From: Alkalihalophilus pseudofirmus
Lineage (GTDB): Bacteria > Bacillota > Bacilli > Bacillales > Bacillaceae_D
Length of the DNA stretch: 64,000 nt
NCBI RefSeq assembly: GCF_029094545.1
Contig: NZ_CP117835.1
Coordinates: forward strand, 786,001-850,000
Direction of reading: 5' to 3'
The notes under the pieces are model-generated. The model saw only the letters and a list, made by a program, of their open reading frames with translations, was not told where the DNA came from and searched no databases. Both the position numbers and the translations under genes were made by a program. This document shows, piece by piece, positions 57,211-64,000 of this stretch (position 1 is the first letter of the stretch; each line of letters starts with the position of its first letter).

Positions 57211-57336
57211 TCTTTCTAAGCATGAGTCTTATCTTGTGTATCAGAATGTACAACAATATCCCACATTAAACCAGTTTATCTTTTGGATTTTGAGGGAACA
57301 TATCACTAAGCACACAGATAAGAGAGGATGATAAAA

Positions 57337-57405
57337 ATGCTTAGAACAATTTTAATGATTATTGGTGCAATTGTAGTTATTTCTTTAATTATGTCATTAC
57401 TGTAA
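57337..57405 (+). CDS. 22-residue hydrophobic small protein
   Basis: ATG 57337 follows AGAGAGG with a 9-10-base gap and opens a 22-residue frame, MLRTILMIIGAIVVISLIMS plus LL, closed by TAA. Apart from Arg3 it is one membrane helix. A terminator follows 13 bases later. The ribosome site, start, stop and terminator form a complete unit, which is why I call it a gene. No family is recognised, and translation is unproven. Confidence 0.5.
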   Translation: MLRTILMIIGAIVVISLIMSLL

Positions 57406-57417
57406 GAATGATTTATT

Positions 57418-57452
57418 AAGTCTCCTTCTTAATACAGAAGGGGACTTTTTTC
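57418..57452 (+). terminator. Terminator after the small ORF
   Basis: AAGTC-CCTTCT pairs with GAAGG-GACTT around TAATACA, followed by TTTTTT. Confidence 0.82.
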
Positions 57453-57514
57453 ATGTTGTGGACATCTCATCAAAATGTCGAGAAAAAACCTTTTAATTTT
57501 CAGAATAATGTGTA

Positions 57515-57570
57515 TATAATGATTACATACTGAATGGTTAGTATGAAAAATAAGTTGAAAGCGTTTACTT
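57515..57570 (+). promoter_or_regulatory. Promoter -10 and cre site of the GPH symporter gene
   Basis: TATAAT is at 57515-57520, with no clear -35 box. TTGAAAGCGTTTACTT (57555-57570) matches the CcpA cre consensus WTGNAARCGNWWWCAW at 15 of 16 positions. It would lie about 30 bases past the transcription start, a roadblock position, so glucose repression is expected. Confidence 0.7.
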
Positions 57571-57591
57571 ATGGTGTGGAGGGGGAGAGGT

Positions 57592-58968
57592 ATGTTAGAA
57601 GCTAAACAGAAGCAGATGCAATCAGTAAGGCAAGTGGATAAGCTAGGACATAAAGAAATGCTCAACTATGGATTAGGTTTCTTTGGCATTATCCTTGTTT
57701 GGACGTTAGTTGGTTCTTTTCTTACTTTCTATTATACAGATGTGGCAGGGATATCTGCTGGAGTAGTAGGCACACTCATGTTAGTTGCCAGACTGTTTGA
57801 TGGCATCACAGATATTGGGATGGGCACCCTTGTAGACCGGACAAAGTCCCGTCACGGTAAAGCACGTCCATGGATTATCTGGATGACGGTCCCTCTTGCA
57901 GTAACAACCGTCATGCTCTTTACGGTTCCTAACTTAGGAATGACAGGAAAGATCATCTATGCTTATATCACGTATATATTATTGATTTTAGTCTATACGG
58001 CCATTTCTATCCCATATAAAACCCTACTTGGCCTTATGACGCAAGACCAGCAAGGACGCTCAACGACCAATGTCTATACGGGTATTTTCACGATGACTAG
58101 TACTTTGCTTGTGATGATGGCAGCCCAGCCTGTTGCCAGTGCGATTGGAGGGCAGCTCGGGTGGACGGTTGTAGCTATAGCAGCCGGGTTGATTATTGTG
58201 ACCACAAGCTTAATTGCTTTTAAAGCTACAAAAGAAAGAGTGGGTAAAGATGCGAGCGTACAAGTGAAAGATGATGTCCCGCTTAACATGGGGTTAAAGG
58301 CGTTACTGACAAATAAATATTGGCTTGTAATCACAGGTTATTGTGTGGTGACGTATACAGTAAATGCTCTTCTGACAGGTGCGGGTATTTTTTATGCAAC
58401 GTATGTGTTAGGAAGCGGCAGCTATTTTTCACTTATTAGTTTAGCGTTATTCATTCCAAGTATTATCTGCTTCTTTTTTATCGCCAATTTAATTAAGCGA
58501 TTTGGAAAACGAAATATTGCTCTTGTTGTTACTGTTATTGCGATCTTCGGTCCAATTATTAAGATGATAGATCCTACAAATGCTTCGTTGTTCTTAGCAG
58601 GGACAGTCATTCAAGGATTCAGTTTAATTCCAGTTCTTACTCTTTTATATGCAATGATTAATGATACCAATGAATTCGGCGAATGGAAGCATGGGTTTAG
58701 AACGGAAGGACTCATAAACAGTGCTGCGAGCTTTGGGATGAAGGTTGGAACAGGAATCGGGAGTGCTTTAATAGGATGGATGTTGGCATATGGAGGCTAC
58801 GTTGGTGCAGCAGCAGAGCAGACAGCCATGGCTACAACCATGATTATCGCACTTAATATTTATTTACCTTTAGGTTTGTGTTTCTTACAGATTTTATTAT
58901 TATGGATGTATAAATTAGACCGTCAGTATCCTATTATATTAGCGGAGTTAAAGCAGAGAAGAGTGTGA
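57592..58968 (+). CDS. GPH family sugar:cation symporter
   Basis: A 458-residue, 12-helix MFS permease of the glycoside-pentoside-hexuronide family. The typical blocks are NYGLGFFG near the start, TFYYTDVAGIS, ARLFDGITDIGMGTLVDRTKSRHGKARPWI and IPYKTLLGLMT. The C-terminal half has NDTNEFGEWKHGFRTEGLI. GAGGGGGAGAGG selects ATG 57592 over the upstream GTG frame. No hydrolase or sugar kinase gene lies beside it, so its substrate is unknown. A cre site upstream suggests catabolite repression. Confidence 0.9.
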   Translation: MLEAKQKQMQSVRQVDKLGHKEMLNYGLGFFGIILVWTLVGSFLTFYYTDVAGISAGVVGTLMLVARLFDGITDIGMGTLVDRTKSRHGKARPWIIWMTVPLAVTTVMLFTVPNLGMTGKIIYAYITYILLILVYTAISIPYKTLLGLMTQDQQGRSTTNVYTGIFTMTSTLLVMMAAQPVASAIGGQLGWTVVAIAAGLIIVTTSLIAFKATKERVGKDASVQVKDDVPLNMGLKALLTNKYWLVITGYCVVTYTVNALLTGAGIFYATYVLGSGSYFSLISLALFIPSIICFFFIANLIKRFGKRNIALVVTVIAIFGPIIKMIDPTNASLFLAGTVIQGFSLIPVLTLLYAMINDTNEFGEWKHGFRTEGLINSAASFGMKVGTGIGSALIGWMLAYGGYVGAAAEQTAMATTMIIALNIYLPLGLCFLQILLLWMYKLDRQYPIILAELKQRRV

Positions 58969-58971
58969 ATG

Positions 58972-59045
58972 AAATGAGGGGGCTTGCTGAATGCAAGCCC
59001 CCTCATTTGGTCGAAAACAAAAAAAGAGAAGGAATTCTCCATCCC
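58972..59045. terminator. Strong inverted repeat and minus-strand terminator
   Basis: AAATGAGGGGGCTTGC (58972-58987) pairs perfectly over 16 bases with 58993-59008 around TGAAT, but neither side has a good T-tract. For madM, a second small hairpin (GAGAA/TTCTC) followed by T7 on the minus strand lies at 59022-59038. Together they separate the convergent symporter and madLM genes. Confidence 0.7.
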
Positions 59046-59058
59046 TCTCTCCCCAAAA

Positions 59059-59823
59059 TTAAGCTCCAAATATAGCTCTTACAGCTAAAAATAAGATTGA
59101 TGGTGCTAATAAGCAGCCGAGTCCTGTGTAGAACGTAGCGGTCATAGCTCCATATGGCACAAGCTTAGGATCTGTAGCAGCCAGTCCGCCGGCTACACCG
59201 CTTGTTGAGCCCATTAGTCCGCCATAAACAATGGCTGAACGTGGGTTATTAAGCCCAATATATTTAGCAATAAACGGTGTGGCAATCATTATTAAAATGG
59301 CTTTTATTAAGCCAGCAGCAATACTTAATGCAATAACCTCTGAACTTGCACCGACAGCAGCGCCGGTTACAGGGCCGACAATATAAGTTGTGGTTCCTGC
59401 ACCAATTGTTGCAAGGCTTGCAGCATCGGTGTATCCAAATGCTAGTGCAATCAATACACCAATCAGGAAGGAGGAGGCGATCCCAACGAACAAAGATAAA
59501 ATTCCACTCAGTCCCGCTTTTTTCACCTCTTCTAAATGCACTCCAAATGCAGTAGCAATGATTGCGAGGTCACGAAGCATTGCACCGCCCATTATTCCAA
59601 TCCCAGCAAAAATAGATAGATCAGCAAGCCCCTTATCTCCGCCTGTAGTAATCCCCCCAAAGTAAGCAAGCACTAGACCAAGAATAATCGCTATCGCTGA
59701 ACCATGAACACGCCCTCTAGTTAACTTCTTTGAAATAACATAGGAAACGTACATCAAAATACCAATAACTGCAAAAGCTGTTACCAGTCCATTTTTTTCG
59801 AGTACAGAAATAATCGCATCCAT
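59059..59823 (-). CDS. madM: Malonate transporter subunit MadM
   Basis: MadM, with MadL, forms a Na+-linked malonate importer. The 254 residues have about eight to nine hydrophobic segments, GITTGGDKGLADLSIFAGIGIMGGAMLRDL, GAGTTTYIVGPVTGAAVGASSEV and GGLMGSTSGVAGGLAATDPKLVPYGAMTATFYTGLGC. The ribosome site is the GGGGGGA before ATG 59823. It is 19 bases downstream of madL, in the same transcript. The malonate decarboxylase genes lie divergently at the window end. Confidence 0.93.
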   Translation of the reverse strand: MDAIISVLEKNGLVTAFAVIGILMYVSYVISKKLTRGRVHGSAIAIILGLVLAYFGGITTGGDKGLADLSIFAGIGIMGGAMLRDLAIIATAFGVHLEEVKKAGLSGILSLFVGIASSFLIGVLIALAFGYTDAASLATIGAGTTTYIVGPVTGAAVGASSEVIALSIAAGLIKAILIMIATPFIAKYIGLNNPRSAIVYGGLMGSTSGVAGGLAATDPKLVPYGAMTATFYTGLGCLLAPSILFLAVRAIFGA

Positions 59824-59842
59824 CTATTAGTCCCCCCTAATA

Positions 59843-60235
59843 TTAAACATCACGAGTATGGTTATTAAATGTGTTATCAGAACTTTTACCAACCTTACTG
59901 ATAACTGGAACGAGCAGAAAGCTGACAACAACTGCTAGTGTACCGGCCAAAATAGCAATCGGTCCTCCTGACAAAGCAGATACAACATTTTGCTGTGCAG
60001 CCATGGCTACAACGACTGGTATATAGATCGCGCTCCAAAATTTAATTCCTTCCTCTGCGGGGATATCGAGCTTCTTTTTCCTGCGTAAATAATCAATAAC
60101 TAATACGAGAAGAACCATTCCAATACCTACACCACCGACATTTGCACTTACCCCAATTAAATTTCCAATAAAATCACCCAATAGTACACCTACTAACATA
60201 CAAACAGACAATAGTGCTACGCCATAAATGACCAT
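59843..60235 (-). CDS. madL: Malonate transporter subunit MadL
   Basis: The 130-residue partner of MadM. It has four hydrophobic segments with LLGDFIGNLIGVSANVGGVGIGMVLL, the MadL hallmark, and the block GGPIAILAGTLAVVVSFLLVPVIS. AAGGAG precedes ATG 60235. It is the first gene of the minus-strand madLM pair; its control region contains a perfect cre site and a copy of the palindrome described below. Confidence 0.94.
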   Translation of the reverse strand: MVIYGVALLSVCMLVGVLLGDFIGNLIGVSANVGGVGIGMVLLVLVIDYLRRKKKLDIPAEEGIKFWSAIYIPVVVAMAAQQNVVSALSGGPIAILAGTLAVVVSFLLVPVISKVGKSSDNTFNNHTRDV

Positions 60236-60349
60236 TTGTTCAGCTCCTTCTTTTTTATTAAAACATTAGGTGAAGTCATTCGTGATGTGTACGATTCATG
60301 ATGGAAGAGATTTTGATAGAAAAACGCGTAGAGTAATGAGTGGTCTATG

Positions 60350-60365
60350 ATGATAACGCTTACAA
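60350..60365 (-). promoter_or_regulatory. CcpA cre site of madLM
   Basis: Read on the minus strand, TTGTAAGCGTTATCAT matches the cre consensus WTGNAARCGNWWWCAW at all 16 positions. It lies 115-130 bases before the madL start. Confidence 0.85.
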
Positions 60366-60376
60366 AAAATAATTCA

Positions 60377-60391
60377 AGTCAACAGTCGACT
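60377..60391. promoter_or_regulatory. Putative malonate-regulator operator, copy 1
   Basis: AGTCAACAGTCGACT is an imperfect palindrome (six of seven half-site bases pair). The 21-base stretch starting here is identical to the one at 60491. It lies upstream of madL and 12 bases from the cre site. Confidence 0.75.
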
Positions 60392-60459
60392 ATTCTATTT
60401 CTCATCTTAGTGAACAACCTATAAAAAAGCAAGAAGATTTTTAAATTTTCAAAAAATAA

Positions 60460-60488
60460 TTGATATAACCTCCTTTTCTGTGTATACT
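60460..60488 (+). promoter_or_regulatory. Promoter of the GntR-family regulator gene
   Basis: TTGATA (60460-60465), a 17-base spacer and TATACT (60483-60488). The operator copy at 60491-60505 covers the expected transcription start, so autorepression is likely. Confidence 0.75.
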
Positions 60489-60490
60489 TG

Positions 60491-60505
60491 AGTCAACAGT
60501 CGACT
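60491..60505. promoter_or_regulatory. Putative malonate-regulator operator, copy 2
   Basis: AGTCAACAGTCGACT, identical to copy 1, together with the next six bases TATTCT/A. It overlaps +1 of the regulator promoter. Confidence 0.75.
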
Positions 60506-60547
60506 ATTCTAAGCTACATTATTTTGTTTTAAAAGGAGATATACCTT

Positions 60548-61207
60548 ATGGAGCCAAATAAATTTTCAGATAATTCATTGTCCACTCAAATTGCAAAAAA
60601 AATTACACAACAGATCATTTCAGGTGAATTACAGCCAGGAGAGAAGTTAAGTGAGTATATGTATGCAGATGAGTTTGGAACAAGCAGGGCTCCAGTTCGT
60701 GAAGCACTCTACCTATTAACAATCGAAGGGTTAGTTGAGAGAATTCCAAGAAAAGGAGCATTGGTAAAAGGGTACAGCCCCTCTGAAATTTTCGATCTAT
60801 TAGAAATAAGAACCATGCTTGAAGAGTTAGCTATGAAAAGAATTAAAGAGCGAGGAGTTCAATCTATTAGCTTAGAACGCATGAATCTACTCTTAGATAA
60901 AATGTATAAAGAAGAGGATAGTAAAGCATACACTCACCTTAATCATGATTTTCATATGTGCCTAATAGAAATGAGTGGAAGTGAGATCATTAGTAAAATG
61001 TATGAACGTTTAGAAATGCCGTTATTATCGATTCAGAATATGTCGTTTTCAGCTTCAGGCAATATTGAGAAATCGATCAAGGAGCATAAACTACTTTTAC
61101 AATTGCTTCAAGAAAATCAAGTGGAAGTTGCTCTCGAACTTCTGAACAAACATAATCGTGATGTAATCGAAAGTATACAAAAGCAAATAAAAGATAAGCA
61201 AAAATAA
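60548..61207 (+). CDS. GntR/FadR-family regulator of malonate genes
   Basis: A 219-residue regulator of the FCD subclass. The winged HTH carries SGELQPGEKLSEYMYADEFGTSRAPVREALYLLTIEGLVERI, and the C-terminal all-helical FCD domain begins near ILLEIRTMLEE and has the His/Asp residues LNHDFHMCLIEMSG and KEHKLLL that bind metal in this class. AAAAGGAGAT precedes ATG 60548. It is divergent from madLM and 105 bases before mdcH, so it is the likely counterpart of MdcY/MatR repressors relieved by malonate or malonyl-CoA. Confidence 0.88.
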   Translation: MEPNKFSDNSLSTQIAKKITQQIISGELQPGEKLSEYMYADEFGTSRAPVREALYLLTIEGLVERIPRKGALVKGYSPSEIFDLLEIRTMLEELAMKRIKERGVQSISLERMNLLLDKMYKEEDSKAYTHLNHDFHMCLIEMSGSEIISKMYERLEMPLLSIQNMSFSASGNIEKSIKEHKLLLQLLQENQVEVALELLNKHNRDVIESIQKQIKDKQK

Positions 61208-61260
61208 GACGGCAGCAATAGATTACCTAACTATATGTTAGGATCTATTTCAATTAAATT

Positions 61261-61275
61261 AGTCGACAATCGACT
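61261..61275. promoter_or_regulatory. Putative malonate-regulator operator, copy 3
   Basis: AGTCGACAATCGACT, related to copies 1 and 2 by the half-site AGTCGAC; it lies 37-51 bases before the mdcH start, in its control region. Confidence 0.72.
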
Positions 61276-61311
61276 AGTATACAAGAATCTCAACTAGAGA
61301 GGAGTGATGTT

Positions 61312-62241
61312 TTGAGTGTTGCTTACTTATTTCCAGGCCAAGGTTCTCAACTTCCGGGCATGCTCCATTCCTTACCGGCCCACCCTTCTGTGAAAGAAAT
61401 GATCGAAGAAGCTAATCAAATACTACAACAAGACATCTTATCTCTAGATAGTGAAGAAGCTCTTAAATCCAGTACAAATGTTCAGATATGCTTGCTTACT
61501 GCTGGTGTGGCTTGTGCAAGTGCATTGAAAGCAGAAGGTATAAGTCCAGACTATGTAGCTGGTCATTCTGTAGGGGCATTTAGTGCGGCTGTTACTTCAA
61601 GGGTCCTGACATTCTCTGATGCGATCAAAATAGTAAGGTTGCGAGGACAGCTAATGGAGAATAAGACACCCGCTGGGTATGGAATGGGAGTAGTAGTTGG
61701 TTTATCTGAAAAAAAACTAACTTCTATAGTAGAACAAATTCATACTGAATCTACCCCTTTATACGTTACAAATAGGAATTCTCCAGATCAAATAACCATC
61801 TCTGGTTCAATTGATTCGATTAAAAAAGCCTTGATAGAAGCAAGGCAGGCAAAAGCAAGAAAAGCAGAATTGCTAAATGTCAGCGTCCCTTCACATTGTC
61901 CAATCTATTCACACATAAGTGACCACCTAGAATCCCACTTACAAAAAATCAACATCTATGATCCGGAAATTCCTTATATATCTAATTTGAAAGCAAGAAG
62001 ATTATTTAAGAAGGAAGATATCATTTCAGATTTGGCTAAAAGCATTTCATCACCTGTACTATGGCACAATGTTACAACCACACTTTATGAGTTAAGTGTC
62101 CGCTTATTTATAGAAATGCCGCCGGGTCAGGTGCTATCAGATTTAGCAAAACAATCATTTCCTGAAGCAAGATCTATCGCAGCCTCAGTGAGCGGGTTAA
62201 AGACAGTTCAAGTTTTAGCAAAACGTGAACTGAGTTTATAA
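61312..62241 (+). CDS. mdcH: Malonate decarboxylase acyltransferase MdcH
   Basis: MdcH is a malonyl-CoA:ACP-type transacylase that loads the acyl carrier subunit of malonate decarboxylase. The 309-residue FabD-like fold contains YLFPGQGSQLPGM at the start, the nucleophile motif GHSVGAFSAAV near residue 85, MGVVVGLS, VTNRNSPDQITISG and SVPSHCPIY with the catalytic His. The start is TTG 61312 after AGAGAGGAGTGA. mdcA follows after 41 bases. The family usually ends its operon; here it comes first. Confidence 0.92.
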   Translation: MSVAYLFPGQGSQLPGMLHSLPAHPSVKEMIEEANQILQQDILSLDSEEALKSSTNVQICLLTAGVACASALKAEGISPDYVAGHSVGAFSAAVTSRVLTFSDAIKIVRLRGQLMENKTPAGYGMGVVVGLSEKKLTSIVEQIHTESTPLYVTNRNSPDQITISGSIDSIKKALIEARQAKARKAELLNVSVPSHCPIYSHISDHLESHLQKINIYDPEIPYISNLKARRLFKKEDIISDLAKSISSPVLWHNVTTTLYELSVRLFIEMPPGQVLSDLAKQSFPEARSIAASVSGLKTVQVLAKRELSL

Positions 62242-62282
62242 ATAAAATTATTTTAATTAAATATTAGAGGAGGACTTTAACT

Positions 62283-63938
62283 ATGGCGAGGTCACAAGTA
62301 AAGACAAAGCGTTCTTGGACGACTAAACGAGAGGCAAAGGCAAGAAGGCTTGAAAATATCAAAAAGATTACAACAAGTAAAGTGATACCAACAGAATCAA
62401 TCGTAGAAGCTATGGAATTAGTCATACAGCCTCATGACCGAGTGGTGATGGAGGGGAATAACCAAAAGCAAGCCTCCTTTCTTTCAAAGTCACTCTCTCT
62501 TGTAAATCCTGATAAGCTGCATGATCTACATATGATCATGTCAAGTATCTCGAGGCCGGAGCATCTCGATATATTTGAAAAAGGAATTGCACATACGGTT
62601 GATTTCGCTTATGCCGGACCGCAAAGCTTACGTATTGCACAAATGATTGAGGATGGGCAGTTAAAGATGGGCGAAATCCATACGTATGTTGAGCTTTACG
62701 GAAGATTATTCATTGATTTAATTCCAAATGTTGCTTTAGTAGCGGCAGATAAAGCTGATGCAGATGGAAATTTATACACAGGGGCAAACACAGAGGAAAC
62801 CCCTACTCTTGTTGAAGCTGCTGCCTTCAAAGATGGAATTGTCATTGCTCAGGTTAATGAATTAACAGATGAATTACCACGGGTAGATATTCCAGGGTCT
62901 TGGATTGATTTTGTTGTCGTGGCGGATAGTGCTTATCAACTTGAACCTCTCTTCACTAGAGACCCAAGACACATAACAGATATACAAGTATTAATGGCGA
63001 TGTTGACGATCAGAGGTGTATATGAACGGCATCAGGTAGAATCATTGAATCATGGAATTGGCTACAATACTGCAGCTATTGAATTATTACTGCCTACTTA
63101 CGGAGAATCTTTAGGACTTAAGAATAAGATCTGTAAGTACTGGGCATTAAACCCGCATCCAACCCTTATTCCGGCTATTGAAAGCGGCTGGGTTGAGAAT
63201 GTCCATTCATTTGGCGGAGAAGTGGGGATGGAGCCTTATATCGCAGCAAGACCTGATGTCTTCTTTACAGGCAGTGACGGAAGTATGCGCTCTAACCGAA
63301 CCTTGTGCCAGCTAGCAGGACAATATTCCGTTGATTTATTCATTGGGTCTACTTTACAAATGGACCCAGACGGTAACTCATCCACTGTAACATCAGGTCG
63401 ATTAGCTGGATTTGGCGGGGCACCTAATATGGGACATGATCCAGGTGGAAGAAGGCATTCAAGCCCTGCATGGTTAAATATGATTGAATCAGATAATCCT
63501 CTAGCTCGAGGAAGGAAATTGGTTGTCCAAATGGTGGAAACTCATCAAGCAGCCAATAAACCTGTTTTCGTTGAATCATTAGACGCGATTGATGTTGCGA
63601 AAGATGCTAGCCTCGCTACGACACCAGTGATGATTTACGGAGAAGACGTTACGCATGTTGTAACAGAAGAAGGAATTGCTTATTTATACAAAACAGACAG
63701 CATAGAAGAACGACGTCAGGCGATAGCGAGCGTAGCTGGAGTTACTCCGATTGGATTAGATCGTGACATGAAAACGTCTAGAAAGTTGAGGGAGCGAGGC
63801 ATTATTGCTTTGCCTGAGGACTTAGAGATCAGAAGGTCTGATGCTAAACGTTCACTACTCGCAGCCAAAAACATTGAGGATTTAGTTGATTGGTCAGAAG
63901 GACTTTATACACCGCCTGCAAAATTTAGAAGCTGGTAA
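62283..63938 (+). CDS. mdcA: Malonate decarboxylase alpha subunit (acetyl-ACP:malonate transferase)
   Basis: MdcA exchanges acetate for malonate on the acyl carrier subunit, which is then decarboxylated. At 551 residues it has the family length. The MdcA blocks are SWTTKREAKARRLENI, MEGNNQKQASFLSKSL, ISRPEHLDIFEKG, YVELYGRLFIDLIPNVALVAADKADADGNLYTG and FIGSTLQMDPDGNSSTVTSGRLAGFGGAPNMGHDPGGRRHSSPAW. A conserved coenzyme-A transferase-like fold is expected. AGAGGAGGA precedes ATG 62283. The remaining decarboxylase genes should continue past the window edge. Confidence 0.96.
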   Translation: MARSQVKTKRSWTTKREAKARRLENIKKITTSKVIPTESIVEAMELVIQPHDRVVMEGNNQKQASFLSKSLSLVNPDKLHDLHMIMSSISRPEHLDIFEKGIAHTVDFAYAGPQSLRIAQMIEDGQLKMGEIHTYVELYGRLFIDLIPNVALVAADKADADGNLYTGANTEETPTLVEAAAFKDGIVIAQVNELTDELPRVDIPGSWIDFVVVADSAYQLEPLFTRDPRHITDIQVLMAMLTIRGVYERHQVESLNHGIGYNTAAIELLLPTYGESLGLKNKICKYWALNPHPTLIPAIESGWVENVHSFGGEVGMEPYIAARPDVFFTGSDGSMRSNRTLCQLAGQYSVDLFIGSTLQMDPDGNSSTVTSGRLAGFGGAPNMGHDPGGRRHSSPAWLNMIESDNPLARGRKLVVQMVETHQAANKPVFVESLDAIDVAKDASLATTPVMIYGEDVTHVVTEEGIAYLYKTDSIEERRQAIASVAGVTPIGLDRDMKTSRKLRERGIIALPEDLEIRRSDAKRSLLAAKNIEDLVDWSEGLYTPPAKFRSW

Positions 63939-63954
63939 GGAGAGGGTGGGATGG

Positions 63955-64000
63955 ATGAGAAATAATGACCTTGAAAAGTGTAAGCGTTTTCTATCGGATT
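63955..64000 (+). CDS. Start of the next malonate-locus gene, cut by the edge
   Basis: AAGGAGAGGG (63937-63946) precedes ATG 63955, and the frame MRNNDLEKCKRFLSD stays open to the window end. It follows mdcA by 16 bases, so it is probably a further mdc gene such as the mdcB cofactor-maturation or mdcC carrier gene, but 15 residues do not decide. A cre-like sequence (14 of 16 positions) overlaps the reading frame at 63978-63993. Confidence 0.55.
   Translation, partial: MRNNDLEKCKRFLSD

Noticed and set aside
61226-61242. CCTAAC/GTTAGG hairpin after the GntR gene as a terminator
   Set aside because: Only a 7-bp stem and no proper T-tract; too weak to call.

Overview
The window reads as chromosome of a low-to-moderate GC, endospore-forming member of the Bacillaceae. 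Sporulation genes (bofC, spoVB, an rsfA-type regulator), aggGAGG-type ribosome binding sites, frequent GTG/TTG starts, T-box and S-box leaders, CcpA cre sites and a PerR box all support this. From about 300 to 54,300 the gene order follows the Bacillus subtilis bofC-ruvAB-queA-tgt ... udk-greA-yrrS segment that I know from that species, with a few insertions. It looks like a non-subtilis, possibly alkaliphilic, relative (inference).

Region 1-12,000: the tail of an upstream gene, bofC, Holliday junction helicase ruvAB, a small membrane gene, the queuosine genes queA-tgt, yajC, a block of 121-bp tandem repeats, membrane proteins and transporters (TIGR04086, ArsB/NhaD, DUF421, dicarboxylate/amino acid symporter) and spoVB on the minus strand. 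Region 12,000-26,200: a COG2426 membrane protein, comN, separate secD and secF, a CDF metal transporter, recJ-apt, relA-dtd, then hisS-aspS behind a T-box leader. Region 26,200-33,740: an S-box (SAM-I) controlled homoserine dehydrogenase, 6S RNA, tcdA, an rsfA-like regulator, an orphan Cache/PAS sensor kinase and rarA. Region 33,900-46,700: cymR-cysteine desulfurase-mnmA (sulfur supply for tRNA thiolation), a TPR protein, recD2, small genes, an AI-2E family permease, T-box-controlled alaS, and the ireB-like/ruvX/DUF1292 trio. Region 46,800-54,300: mltG, then trmR-trhP1-trhP2-udk (wobble uridine hydroxylation and methylation plus uridine kinase), greA, an inserted acyl-CoA dehydrogenase-like gene and yrrS.

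Region 54,300-64,000 is accessory. It holds a YedK/HMCES-family gene whose expected start codon reads AGG, a PerR-box-preceded P1B-type metal ATPase, a very short membrane ORF, a GPH sugar symporter with a cre site, and the start of a malonate utilisation locus. In that locus madLM (transporter) is divergent from a GntR regulator gene followed by mdcH and mdcA, with the rest of the locus beyond the right edge. Three near-identical 15-bp palindromes and a perfect cre site in its control regions suggest a malonate-responsive repressor operator combined with carbon catabolite repression.

The genes best worth a second look are the malonate operators, the start-codon-less HMCES gene, the tandem repeat block, the 5'-hairpin in the secD leader and the 56-bp overlap of a membrane protein gene with cymR. 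I found no prophage, insertion sequence, CRISPR array, tRNA or rRNA gene.
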